This document shows, piece after piece, positions 16,511 to 24,834 of a DNA stretch of 64,000 bases; positions within the stretch are counted from its first letter, which is position 1, and every line of letters starts with the position of its first letter. Origin of the DNA: Nesterenkonia sp. LB17 (lineage in GTDB: Bacteria > Actinomycetota > Actinomycetes > Actinomycetales > Micrococcaceae). The notes beneath the pieces are model-generated. The model saw only the letters and a list, made by a program, of their open reading frames with translations, was not told where the DNA came from and searched no databases. Both the position numbers and the translations under genes were made by a program. The stretch is from positions 372,001 to 436,000 of the forward strand of contig NZ_JAJOYX010000001.1 in assembly GCF_022565915.1 (NCBI RefSeq), read 5' to 3'.

Positions 16511-18294
16511 CAGTCCTCTTCCTCATCCTCGTCGGCGGACCCGCCGTACTGCGGGCCATCGGTGACTCGTTCGCGCATCTCGATCTCTCCGACCGTCTCG
16601 CCTGTCGGGCGTTCCTCGCCGCGGATCTGCTCGACGGTGATCTGCAGCGCCCGGTTCGACTCGACGTTGCGCAGGGTGACGACCTCCTCCTCGAGCTCGG
16701 CGGCGGTGAAGTTGCCCAGCGAACTGGGCTGGCCGTCGTCGCGCGGCATCAGCCAGAGCTGGTAGGTGGCGTCGCCCTCGAGCTCGCCGACCGCGGAGAA
16801 GTCCACGTAGCCGACGTTCTCGGCCGCGGAGATCACCGCCCGTGCGGTGCCCCCCTCGGCGAGCTCGATGCCGTCGACGACCCGCGCCTCGGGGTCCCCG
16901 TCGGCAGTGGCCTGCACGTCCTGACCCACGGTCAAGCTCCAGATGAGCAGGATTGCGGCCAGCACCACGACGGCGAGTCCGGTCACGATCATCCAGCGCT
17001 TCACCAGAGGCTCCCGCTTCGGTGCAACCTCGGTGTGGCTGGAGATGGACTCCACCATCCCCATCCCGACGTCTTGATCGGAGAGGTTGTGCAGCACCTC
17101 ATCGAGCAGCTGCCCAGGCGGGACGACCGGGTAGGCGGTGAAGACCTCGGCGAGGGTGCGTCGGGCGGAGAGCACCCGGGTGTCCCAGGCGCGCGCGGTG
17201 GCTTCGTCCGCGGTCACTGCGGCCGCATCCAGCACGGCGCGTTCCCGGTTGTCGATGGCGTCCAGGGCGTGGATCTCGGCGAGCTCCACGAGCAGCCCGT
17301 GCTCCACGTCGGCGGCGATGTCCTCGGTGAAGTTCCGGTTGACCGCGCCGGAGCGTTGCACGTCCTTCTTCGTCACCGCTGCGCGCAGGATCGGATCCAG
17401 CTCCGCCTCACGGTTGGTGCGCCGGGCGTGCATCCGGGTCATGCCGTCACGCAGACGTGACTTCACCGCCGGAACGGCGGCCCGCACCGTCGCGGCCACC
17501 TCTTGGTGCGTGTAGCCGGCAAGATAGCTCAGCGCCAGCGCCTGGGACTGGGAGTCCGAGAGCACACTGATGTCATCGATGATCTCCTCGGGAAGACCCG
17601 CGATGCCACCACCCTCCTCGGCCGGGACCACGGAGAGCTGGATCGGTGTGGCCAGGCCGTCTCGGAAGCGCTCCACGATGATCCGATGCGCCAGCGGCAC
17701 CAGCCATTCCAGGACCAGCTCGTACTCGGTGGGCCGGTAGGCGTCGTCGGGGGCCTGTTCGTCGGCGGCATGCTCATCGGTGAGCAGCTCCGAGGCCTGG
17801 GACTGCAGCCGGAGATCCTGGGCGCGCTCATCGGCCTGGTCCCAGAGCTGCTGATAGACCGCCAGCGTGGACCTCTGCGCCCCCTCGGGGTCCTCGTGCA
17901 TGAGCAGCGCCAAGCCGTAGACCACGTCGGAGGTGGCCTCGTAGAAGGTGGCGAAGGAGGGCTGGTATCCGCGGGCTGAAGCGGCGAGGAGTTCGCTCAG
18001 CGTCGGGTCGCGGTGCGGGTCGGCGGAGTCGGGCTGGTCGACGTCGTCGTACTCGGGACCGTCATGCTTCGCCGCGGTGTGCCCATCCTCGGTGTGCCCA
18101 TCCTCGGTGTACCCGGCCTCGGTGCGTTCAGCCGCGTCGAGCTGCGCGTCTTCGGAGGAGGTCTCACGGCTTCCGGAGTCCTCGAGACCAGAGGTCTCAT
18201 GTGCGGATCCGCGGTCAACTTCTGCGCGGGTCAGACCGCCGTCGGGACGGTCGTCGGGGCGGTCCGAGGCAGGGCGGTCAGAGGCGGTGTCCAT
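16510..18294 (-). CDS. ECF sigma factor fused to RskA-type transmembrane anti-sigma factor
   Basis: One 594-residue frame holds both halves of what is normally a sigK-rskA gene pair. Residues 1-110 are acidic and repetitive. Residues 112-152 match sigma region 2 (SFATFYEATSDVVYGLALL). Residues 158-190 are an acidic insert where the promoter -10-reading part of region 2 should end. Residues 245-288 match region 4 (LSYLAGYTHQEVAATV, VKSRLRDGMTRM). Residues 335-400 match the RskA N-terminal domain (ELAEIHALDAID), 434-455 are a membrane helix, and the rest is the RskA C-terminal domain (YQLWLMPRDDG). It would be a membrane-tethered sigma factor needing proteolysis for release, or a degenerate signalling protein. 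Confidence 0.85.
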   Translation of the reverse strand: MDTASDRPASDRPDDRPDGGLTRAEVDRGSAHETSGLEDSGSRETSSEDAQLDAAERTEAGYTEDGHTEDGHTAAKHDGPEYDDVDQPDSADPHRDPTLSELLAASARGYQPSFATFYEATSDVVYGLALLMHEDPEGAQRSTLAVYQQLWDQADERAQDLRLQSQASELLTDEHAADEQAPDDAYRPTEYELVLEWLVPLAHRIIVERFRDGLATPIQLSVVPAEEGGGIAGLPEEIIDDISVLSDSQSQALALSYLAGYTHQEVAATVRAAVPAVKSRLRDGMTRMHARRTNREAELDPILRAAVTKKDVQRSGAVNRNFTEDIAADVEHGLLVELAEIHALDAIDNRERAVLDAAAVTADEATARAWDTRVLSARRTLAEVFTAYPVVPPGQLLDEVLHNLSDQDVGMGMVESISSHTEVAPKREPLVKRWMIVTGLAVVVLAAILLIWSLTVGQDVQATADGDPEARVVDGIELAEGGTARAVISAAENVGYVDFSAVGELEGDATYQLWLMPRDDGQPSSLGNFTAAELEEEVVTLRNVESNRALQITVEQIRGEERPTGETVGEIEMRERVTDGPQYGGSADEDEEED

Positions 18295-18352
18295 GGTTGG
18301 TGAGTGTATCGATCCTCAGCGGCTTCCAGCGTCACCAACACCCTGATGAGCC

Positions 18353-18835
18353 TCAGACGGCCCCGGTGAAACCGTCCTGACGCCATGCTTCGTAGACGGC
18401 GATCGAGACCGAGTTCGCCAGGTTCAGCGATCGGCGGGAGGCGAGCATCGGGATTCGCACCCGCTCGGTGATCCGGGGATCGGCCTTGACCGCATCATCG
18501 AGCCCGGTGGATTCTCGGCCGAAGAGCAGCACATCGCCGCTGCGGTAGGTGACCGAGGTGTGCGTGACGCTGCCCTCGCCGGTGAAGGCGAAGATGCGCT
18601 CCGGGGCCAGCGCCGCATACGCGGCCTCCAGGCTCGGGTGCACGGTCATCACCGCCAGATCGTGGTAATCGAGTCCGGCTCGGCGCAGCTTGGCGTCGGC
18701 GAAGTCGAAGCCGATCGGCTCGGCCAGATGCAGCTCCACCCCGGTGACCGCGGCCAGCCGGATCAGGTTGCCGGTGTTGCCGGGGATCTCAGGCTGGTCC
18801 ACCAGCACACGAATCGGAGTGTTCACGCCGGTCAT
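18353..18835 (-). CDS. trmL: tRNA (cytidine/uridine-34-2'-O)-methyltransferase TrmL (SPOUT)
   Basis: A 160-residue SPOUT methyltransferase of TrmL length, which methylates the wobble ribose of tRNA-Leu. PEIPGNTGNLIRLAAVTG is the first motif, then LLFGRESTGL, and RSLNLANSVSIAVYEAWRQ forms the SAM-binding trefoil knot at the end. ATG 18835 has GGTAGG directly abutting it, while GTG 18826 has AGGA 8 nt upstream, so the GTG may be the true start, giving VNTPIRVLVDQPEIP. It is a single gene with 58 bp to the sigma/anti-sigma gene. Length and motifs are normal. Confidence 0.94.
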   Translation of the reverse strand: MTGVNTPIRVLVDQPEIPGNTGNLIRLAAVTGVELHLAEPIGFDFADAKLRRAGLDYHDLAVMTVHPSLEAAYAALAPERIFAFTGEGSVTHTSVTYRSGDVLLFGRESTGLDDAVKADPRITERVRIPMLASRRSLNLANSVSIAVYEAWRQDGFTGAV

Positions 18836-18919
18836 CCTACCGGCGCCGGGCGCGGCCGGGTGCGGTGGGGCTCCGGCCGGGCGCCGGCGCAGGGAGGGGC
18901 GACGACGCCGGCGGGTCCG

Positions 18920-19987
18920 CTATTCCTGCGGGTGCTGCAGCTGCCTGCGCAGCGCGGCGAGCAGGTGCCGGTCGATGACGTTGGCCTGCGCGGAGGCGGC
19001 GAGCTGTTCGCGGATGCTGCGGAAGGCGCGCGCCGGCGCCAGCGGGGCCCGTCCGGCTCCGGTGCCGCGTGACTCCACGACTGGGCTCTGCATGCCGCCG
19101 TCGGGGGAGTGAAGCACGATCTGCTGACCCAGGTTCAGGCTGGTCTCACGGCCGGTCTCGCGCATCGCCGCCTCCAGCGTGGCCCGCAGGAGCCGGGACT
19201 CCCCGGTGAGGTCAGGCAGGGCCAGCGAGCGGCCGGCGGCGTGAAGCCTGCGGCCATCCCAGGATGCGGCTGCGGCGGGCACCTCGAGGGAGGAGACCAC
19301 CACCAGAGTGTCGCCGCAGACCAGGACGTGATCGACGGCTGGTCCGCGCGGGGGCCGGCTGGCTCCGCGGCGATCCTTCCCCGCCGGTTCCAGCGCCACC
19401 GCGTTGAACAGCCGTGCGGTGGGCAGCTCGGCCAGGACGTGCTTCTCCAGCAGGGCGCCCATCCGTTCGGCCCGGCGGGCACGCCCTCCGCCGAAGATCC
19501 CGCGGGAGGCGAAGCGGCCATGGGTGCGCTGGCTGGTCAGCGGCAGCGAGAGCGGCTCAGGCCGGGAGAGGTCCGGGATGTAGACCGGGGCCAGGTGGGC
19601 GGTCCCCGACGGCGTGCGGGCAGAATCCGCGCTGGACGAGCGCGCCGAGGTGCTGCCCGAGGCGGTGGTCCGAAACGCCGCACCGGATCCGCCGAAGCCG
19701 GTGCCGCCGAACCCGGGGCCACGGCCGTAGGTGGGCCCGTCGGTCTGAGCATCCTCATCGGCCTCCGCGCGCTGCGGCTGGCGCAGCCTGCGGTCATAGG
19801 CGGCCCGGGCGGATTCATCGCCGAGGACCTCCCAGGCGGACTGGACCTCATGGAACTCCTCGGCCGTGCCGCCGGCGTCGGGATGGGCGCGCCGAGCCTG
19901 CTTGCGATAGGCCGCGCGAACAGCCTGGGCGTCGGCGTCGGGGCCGATGCCCAGCACGCTGTAGAGATCTCCGGGGTGACTGCTCAT
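18920..19987 (-). CDS. J-domain (DnaJ-like) protein of unknown client
   Basis: A 355-residue protein whose first 65 residues are a J domain: DLYSVLGIGPDADAQAVRAAY, then ARRAHPDAGG with the diagnostic HPD, then AWEVLGDESARAAYDRR. A Gly/Ser-rich linker and an uncharacterised C-terminal half follow (DHVLVCGDTLVVVSSLEVP), without Cys-rich zinc repeats, so it is not a DnaJ/CbpA chaperone. The ATG at 19987 is chosen because a longer frame would run into the divergent cysteine desulfurase gene 43 bp away. J domains stimulate the DnaK ATPase. The C-terminal half contains beta-strand-like segments similar to nuclease-related (NERD-type) cores, but I see no convincing catalytic motif. Confidence 0.82.
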   Translation of the reverse strand: MSSHPGDLYSVLGIGPDADAQAVRAAYRKQARRAHPDAGGTAEEFHEVQSAWEVLGDESARAAYDRRLRQPQRAEADEDAQTDGPTYGRGPGFGGTGFGGSGAAFRTTASGSTSARSSSADSARTPSGTAHLAPVYIPDLSRPEPLSLPLTSQRTHGRFASRGIFGGGRARRAERMGALLEKHVLAELPTARLFNAVALEPAGKDRRGASRPPRGPAVDHVLVCGDTLVVVSSLEVPAAAASWDGRRLHAAGRSLALPDLTGESRLLRATLEAAMRETGRETSLNLGQQIVLHSPDGGMQSPVVESRGTGAGRAPLAPARAFRSIREQLAASAQANVIDRHLLAALRRQLQHPQE

Positions 19988-20014
19988 CGAAGATTCACGA
20001 TAGCCCCAAAAGCG

Positions 20015-20020
20015 TAGAAT
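20015..20020 (+). promoter_or_regulatory. -10 element of the cysteine desulfurase gene
   Basis: TAGAAT lies 10 bp before ATG 20031. Transcription would start about 7 bases downstream, leaving almost no leader, so the mRNA may be leaderless or nearly so, as is common in actinobacteria. A weak -35 (GATTCA, 19992-19997) is 17 bp upstream. Confidence 0.45.
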
Positions 20021-20030
20021 CGTGGACACG

Positions 20031-21263
20031 ATGTCATCTGCACCCGACGCCCCGCCCGGCGGATCCTACTTCGACCACGCCGCCACCACCCCGATCAAGC
20101 CCACCGCGATGCGTGTGCTCACCGAGGTGATGCCCGCCCTGTCGAACCCCTCCTCGCTCCACGGCTCCGGCCGCCGCGCCCGCCTGGCGGTGGACTCCGC
20201 CCGTGAGCAGCTCGCCCGCGCTCTCGGAGCCGACCCGTCCGAGGTGATCTTCACCTCAGGAGGCACCGAGGCGGACAACCTCGCGGTCAAGGGGCTCTAC
20301 TGGCAGCGCCGCGCGCAGGAGCCGGCCCGGCGTCGGATCCTGCTGCCCGGGATCGAACATCACGCGGTGCTCGAGACCGCCGAATGGCTCGAGGCCCACG
20401 AAGGTGCCGAGCTCGGGATCATCGCCGTCGACGCCCACGGGATCGTGGACCTGCGCGCACTCGAGGCGACCCTCGCGGCCTCGGCGGAGTCCGTCGCGCT
20501 GGTCACCGTGATGTGGGCCAATAATGAGACCGGCGCGATCCAGCCGGTGGCGCAGATCGGGGAGCTCTGCGCACGTTTCGGGGTGCCGCTGCACACCGAT
20601 GCGGTCCAGGCGTTCGGCTCGCTGCCGGCCGGTGTGGCCCCGCTGAGCTTCCGCGACTCCGGTGCGGCGACCCTGGCGATCAGCGGACACAAGATCGGCG
20701 CCCCGGTGGGGATCGGCGCGCTGCTGGTCCGCCGGGACGTGGTGCTGACCCCGGTGCTGCACGGCGGGGGCCAGGAGCGCGACATCCGCTCCGGCACGCT
20801 CGACGTCGCCGGGATCTGCTCCTTCGCCGCCGTGGCCGAGGAGCTGGTCGCCGCCCAGGCGCAGGAGGCCCAGCGGCTGGCGCGGCTGCGAGATCAGCTG
20901 ATGGACGCCGTCGTCGGGCTCGACGGGGTGACGCTGCGCGGACCGGACCCGCGGACTCACCCGGAGCTGCGGCTGCCGAACAACCTGCACATCACCGTGG
21001 ACGACGCCGAGGGTGATTCGCTGCTGTTCATGCTGGACATGGCCGGCTTCGACACCGCCACCGGCTCGGCCTGCACCGCAGGGGTCCCGCGTCCCTCCCA
21101 CGTGCTGCTGGCGATGGGCCTCAGCGAGGAACAGTCCCGCGGCGCCCAGCGCTTCACCCTGGGCTGGACGACGACGGAGCGCGACGTCGCCGCGCTGGCC
21201 GCCGCGCTGCCCGCGGTGATCGCCCAGGCGCGCATCGCCGGAATGGCCGCCGCCCGGCGCTGA
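20031..21263 (+). CDS. Cysteine desulfurase (NifS/IscS class)
   Basis: A 410-residue PLP enzyme that takes sulfur from cysteine as a persulfide. YFDHAATTPIKP starts the fold, FTSGGTEADNLAVKG binds the cofactor phosphate, SGHKIGAPVG holds the PLP lysine near residue 222, RSGTLDVAGI follows, and TGSACTAGVPRPSH carries the catalytic cysteine near residue 347 on the short loop of IscS-like enzymes. ATG 20031 sits just downstream of a -10 box; an in-frame GTG at 20022 is probably too close to it. The probable client is MnmA encoded at 23535-24689, which thiolates tRNA; this pairing is common in actinobacteria. Confidence 0.93.
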   Translation: MSSAPDAPPGGSYFDHAATTPIKPTAMRVLTEVMPALSNPSSLHGSGRRARLAVDSAREQLARALGADPSEVIFTSGGTEADNLAVKGLYWQRRAQEPARRRILLPGIEHHAVLETAEWLEAHEGAELGIIAVDAHGIVDLRALEATLAASAESVALVTVMWANNETGAIQPVAQIGELCARFGVPLHTDAVQAFGSLPAGVAPLSFRDSGAATLAISGHKIGAPVGIGALLVRRDVVLTPVLHGGGQERDIRSGTLDVAGICSFAAVAEELVAAQAQEAQRLARLRDQLMDAVVGLDGVTLRGPDPRTHPELRLPNNLHITVDDAEGDSLLFMLDMAGFDTATGSACTAGVPRPSHVLLAMGLSEEQSRGAQRFTLGWTTTERDVAALAAALPAVIAQARIAGMAAARR

Positions 21264-21384
21264 ACCGGGGAGCAAGAAGCGCACTGCGCGGGGCGGTCTG
21301 CGACGGAATGCGGGTCCCGGCGGCGTCTGATCCCCCGCAGAGCGCCCAGCGCCCAGCGAACGGGGATGCGGTCGAGGGCTCAGC

Positions 21385-21798
21385 TCAGGGCAGGACGATG
21401 TCGTTGACCTCGCCCGGCGCGCAGGCGATCTCCCAGCGGAACCCGTCCGGATCGGCGAAGTACCCGCTGTAGCCGCCCCATTCGCGGCGCTCGGCCGGCT
21501 GGATCGCCGTCGCGCCGGCGTCGCGTGCCTGGTCCAGGACCGCGTCGACCTGCTGACGGGTGGCCACATTATGCGCCAGGGTCAGCGGCGCTACCCCGTC
21601 GCCGGTCATGATCGGGCCCACCTCGGCCTCGAACTCGCCGCGATCCCAGAGCGAGAGCAGCAGGTGCGCCCCGGCGCGCAGCATCAGCACCCCCGGGGCC
21701 TCCACGCTGGGCGCCCAGCCGAGACCGTCGACGTAGAAGCGCCGGGTTGCGGGCAGATCGCTCACAGCGAGGGTGATCAGGGAGAGTCGCTGCTCCAT
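21385..21798 (-). CDS. VOC (glyoxalase/bleomycin-resistance) family protein
   Basis: A 137-residue single-domain vicinal-oxygen-chelate protein. TLAVSDLPATRRFYVDGLGW starts the first beta-alpha-beta-beta-beta unit and YSGYFADPDGFRWEIA ends the second, with the usual metal-ligand glutamate near the end. ATG 21798 is chosen because AGAGG lies 6 nt upstream; the frame continues 31 codons further 5' without a good RBS or family similarity. The neighbours (MetE-like protein upstream on the strand, cysteine desulfurase convergent) give no hint of substrate. It could be a lyase, a dioxygenase-fold relative or a drug-binding protein. Confidence 0.85.
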   Translation of the reverse strand: MEQRLSLITLAVSDLPATRRFYVDGLGWAPSVEAPGVLMLRAGAHLLLSLWDRGEFEAEVGPIMTGDGVAPLTLAHNVATRQQVDAVLDQARDAGATAIQPAERREWGGYSGYFADPDGFRWEIACAPGEVNDIVLP

Positions 21799-21827
21799 CG
21801 GGACCTCTCTCAGGTGCTGTGCCCTTT

Positions 21828-21893
21828 GCGTGGGCGGCTTGCGGCGGCAAGCGGGTCCGCGTACGGGGCCATTCCACCGCAGAGTGCCCACGC
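21828..21893. terminator. Nested inverted repeats between MetE-like gene and VOC gene
   Basis: An inner hairpin (GCTTGC, 4-nt loop, GCAAGC; 21837-21852) lies within outer 8-bp arms (GCGTGGGC at 21828-21835 and GCCCACGC at 21886-21893). It follows the stop of the MetE-like gene on the same strand, so it could be its terminator, though there is no U-run. Confidence 0.35.
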
Positions 21894-21931
21894 GAGGGAA
21901 GGGGCGCTCGGACCGGGCGGGGATGAGCCGC

Positions 21932-23071
21932 TCAGGCCTCGCGGATCTGGTCGCGCAGCGCCTCGGCCGTGTCGCGCACCCGGGTGAGCACCCGCATCGC
22001 GGCGGGCTCGGTCAGCGCGGCGAACTGTGAGCGGGCAGGTTCCCCCTGGTGGCGGTCCGCGGAGCCCACCAGGATGAAGCTCTCCAGGCTGTTCAGCGGC
22101 ATCCCGAGCCGGTCCCAGGGTCCGCGCAGCCGCCGCGCGATGTCGCTGACCGGGGGGAGCTGGGTCTCACCGCGGCGTGCGGCGTCCCGTGAGGCAGGAC
22201 GCGCGGCCGCGGCGGTCTCGGCGCCGGTCAGCGTGGAGGCGAGCATGGTGGCACCGGATTCCACCAGTTCGGCGGTGCGTTCCCAGCCGAGTGCCTGCAT
22301 CACGGTGAGATCGACGCTGAAGCCGCTCGCTCGCGGGCCCTGAGCCGCCCGGAAGTCCTGCATGTGTTCAGGCTCCACGCTGCCGCCGAGGTCCAGCAGG
22401 ATCTCCTCCACCCCCGTGCCTCGGAGGGTCTCGATCATGAGGCCGAGGTGGCCGCGTGCCTCTTCACGGTCCAGGGCGCGGATGCTCCGGTAGCCGCTGA
22501 CCGTGGGGATCAGCCCGCCGCGAGCGCGGGTGTAGTCGGGTTCGGTGATGATCACCGTCAACGACGACGGCGCGCAGGCCCGCCGCACATGGGTCAGGTG
22601 TTCGGCGACCCCCGTGGCGAGGGAGGCGGCCAGGTCCCGGCGCGCCCCGTGGTCGGTGAGCACCTTCTCCCCGGAGTGCAGCGCGAGCCCCGCCATGAGA
22701 CTGATCGGTCCCAGCAGCTCGAGCACCAGGGGAGCGGCGAACCCACCGTCGTCGGGGGTGTCCAGTCCGGCCTCGCGGCGCTGCCCGCGGACATCGGCCA
22801 AGGTGTCCACATCGGAGCGCAGCCAGCCGCGCGCGCGCTGATCATCGGCGCCGGGACGCTGGGTGAGCCGCCAGCCGTAGGAGGTCAGTTCGGTGGCCAG
22901 CTCGGAGAGCTGGGCGAGGCTGCGGCCCAGCAGCTGGGAGTGCAGCCCGCGCCCGGGAAGCTCGGGCAGTCCGGGCAGGTGCGGTGCCGGCAGCTCCGCG
23001 GCCTGGAGCTCGGCGCTGCGCAGAAGATTCGTCCCCGGCATCACACCGGCCGCGGTGGAGCGCAGCGGCAT
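21932..23071 (-). CDS. MetE-like (cobalamin-independent methionine synthase / UROD fold) protein
   Basis: A 379-residue protein with the TIM-barrel fold of methionine synthase and uroporphyrinogen decarboxylase: PLVLELLGPISLMAGLALHSGE, GVAEHLTHVRR, TVIITEPDYTRARGG and EILLDLGGSVEPEH. It has about half the length of MetE and lacks a recognisable zinc-binding His-x-Cys set, so methionine synthase activity is doubtful. Genes of this kind sit beside mnmA in many actinobacteria (Rv3015c in Mycobacterium tuberculosis is similar). ATG 23071 overlaps the chorismate mutase stop by one base, so these two genes are co-translated. Confidence 0.75.
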   Translation of the reverse strand: MPLRSTAAGVMPGTNLLRSAELQAAELPAPHLPGLPELPGRGLHSQLLGRSLAQLSELATELTSYGWRLTQRPGADDQRARGWLRSDVDTLADVRGQRREAGLDTPDDGGFAAPLVLELLGPISLMAGLALHSGEKVLTDHGARRDLAASLATGVAEHLTHVRRACAPSSLTVIITEPDYTRARGGLIPTVSGYRSIRALDREEARGHLGLMIETLRGTGVEEILLDLGGSVEPEHMQDFRAAQGPRASGFSVDLTVMQALGWERTAELVESGATMLASTLTGAETAAAARPASRDAARRGETQLPPVSDIARRLRGPWDRLGMPLNSLESFILVGSADRHQGEPARSQFAALTEPAAMRVLTRVRDTAEALRDQIREA

Positions 23072-23508
23072 CAGCGCCGGGCCGAATCGTCGGCGGGAGC
23101 GGCGGCGGGTGCGGGTTCGGTGACGGCTCCCGACGATGCCGGGTCAGTCGGGGACGGCCCCGGGCCGCCGGTCGCGCCGGAGGAGGCGGAGATCGCCTCG
23201 TGGTGGCGGATGACCTCTTCGATGATGAAGTTCAGGAACTTCTCGGCGAACTCAGGGTCGAGCTGGGCCTCATTGGCCAGCCGCTTGAGCCGGGCGATCT
23301 GGTTCTTCTCCCGGGCCGGATCCGCCGCAGGGAGCTGGTGCTTGGCCTTGAGCACCCCGACGCGCTGGGTGGCCTTGAACCGCTCGGCCAACAGGTAGAC
23401 GAGGGTCGCGTCGATGTTGTCGATGCTCGCCCGCATCGAGAGCAGCTCATCGAGGATCTCGGGTTCTACCTGGGCGGCGGCCTCGCCGGCGCGGGGATCT
23501 GTGCTCAT
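23071..23508 (-). CDS. Chorismate mutase, AroQ class
   Basis: A 145-residue protein with an AroQ all-helical domain: LLSMRASIDNIDATLVYLLAER, then RFKATQRVGVLKAKHQLPAADPAREKNQ in part and FLNFIIEEVIRHHEAI. The conserved Arg, Lys and Arg that hold the diacid substrate are present. It converts chorismate to prephenate for phenylalanine and tyrosine. About 35 Ala/Pro/Ser-rich residues follow the domain and look disordered. The gene lies between mnmA (26 bp) and the MetE-like gene (1-bp overlap) in a three-gene run. Length of the core is normal for monofunctional AroQ. Confidence 0.92.
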   Translation of the reverse strand: MSTDPRAGEAAAQVEPEILDELLSMRASIDNIDATLVYLLAERFKATQRVGVLKAKHQLPAADPAREKNQIARLKRLANEAQLDPEFAEKFLNFIIEEVIRHHEAISASSGATGGPGPSPTDPASSGAVTEPAPAAAPADDSARR

Positions 23509-23534
23509 GCACCCAGCCTACTGGTGCGCCCTGC

Positions 23535-24689
23535 CTACCGGGCGGCCGAGCTCACCGGCTGGTAGTTCTTCGAACGGGCGGTGTCGATGGTGGCCTGCCC
23601 CAGCACCCGGGTGCCCTGGTACATCACCGCGGTCTGTCCGGGGGCCACTCCCTGGAGGGCCTCGTCGAGCTCCACCATCAGCCTCGGGGCGCCTGTGGAG
23701 GTCTCCGGATGCTCGGCCTCGACCCGGGCGCGGGCCGGGACGGGGTCGGCGTGGGCGCGGATCTGCAGGTCCAGGGAGAACCACCCACCGGTGGCGGCCT
23801 CGGGCACCGGACTTCCGGCCCAGGAGAGCCGGATCCCGGTGAGCCGGTCGATCTCGAGCAGCTCCCGCGGCCCGGCGACCACGGTGTTGTCCTTCGGTCG
23901 GATCTCCAGCACGAAGCGGGGCTTGCCGTCCGGTGCGGGGTGGCCGAGCTTCAGCCCGCGGCGCTGGCCCACGGTGTAGGCCTCGGAGCCCTCATGCTCG
24001 CCGATCTGCTCGCCCTCGGCATCAAGGATCGGGCCGTTGCGCAGCTCGATCTGCTCGGCGAGCCAGCCGCGGGTGTCGCCGTCGGGGATGAAGCAGATGT
24101 CATGGGAATCGGGCTTCTTCGCCACCGAGAGTCCGCGTTCTTCCGCCTCGGCGCGGACCAGGTCCTTCGAGGGGGTCTCGCCCAGCGGGAAGATGCAGTG
24201 CTCGAGCTGCTCGGTGGTGAGCACGCCGAGCACATAGGACTGATCCTTGGTCCAGGTCGCTGCCCGGTGCAGCTCCGGGCTGCCCTCGGCGTCGCGGAAG
24301 ACCTTGGCGTAGTGGCCGGTGGCCACCGCGTCGAAGCCCAGCGCGATCGCCTTGTCCAGCAGCGCCTCGAACTTGATCTTCTCGTTGCAGCGCATGCAGG
24401 GGTTCGGGGTGCGGCCGGCGGCGTATTCGCTGATGAAGTCATCGACCACGTCGGCCTTGAAGCGTTCGGAGAAGTCCCAGACGTAGAAGGGGATGCCGAG
24501 CTTCTCGCAGGCGCGCCAGGCGTCGGAGGAGTCCTCGATGGTGCAGCAGCCGCGGGATCCGGTGCGCAGCGTGCCGGGCATCCGGCTCAGCGCCAGGTGG
24601 ACCCCGACGACCTCGTGGCCGGCGTCGACGGCGCGGGCCGCGGCCACCGCGGAGTCCACTCCGCCGGACATGGCTGCCAATACCTTCAT
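23535..24689 (-). CDS. mnmA: tRNA-specific 2-thiouridylase MnmA
   Basis: A 384-residue enzyme that activates wobble U34 of Glu, Gln and Lys tRNAs with ATP and replaces O2 by sulfur. [14 protein letters not shown] near residues 6-19 is the PP-loop. [12 protein letters not shown] holds the first catalytic cysteine near residue 98, and [13 protein letters not shown] the second near residue 198. The C-terminal beta domain includes [23 protein letters not shown] 24689 has GGAAAG 8 nt upstream; upstream in-frame codons lack an RBS. Its sulfur donor is probably the cysteine desulfurase at 20031-21263. Confidence 0.96.
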   Translation of the reverse strand: MKVLAAMSGGVDSAVAAARAVDAGHEVVGVHLALSRMPGTLRTGSRGCCTIEDSSDAWRACEKLGIPFYVWDFSERFKADVVDDFISEYAAGRTPNPCMRCNEKIKFEALLDKAIALGFDAVATGHYAKVFRDAEGSPELHRAATWTKDQSYVLGVLTTEQLEHCIFPLGETPSKDLVRAEAEERGLSVAKKPDSHDICFIPDGDTRGWLAEQIELRNGPILDAEGEQIGEHEGSEAYTVGQRRGLKLGHPAPDGKPRFVLEIRPKDNTVVAGPRELLEIDRLTGIRLSWAGSPVPEAATGGWFSLDLQIRAHADPVPARARVEAEHPETSTGAPRLMVELDEALQGVAPGQTAVMYQGTRVLGQATIDTARSKNYQPVSSAAR

Positions 24690-24834
24690 GAGATGACTTT
24701 CCGATCGACGATGATGCGCTCCGTGGAAGTGGAGATGCTGATGCCCAGTATTCAGCAATCCCGGGGGTCGGTGCATTCCCGCCGGTCAGCCGCCGCTCAT
24801 CCGACTGCCAGCGGTGCCTCGTCAGCCGCCGGCG

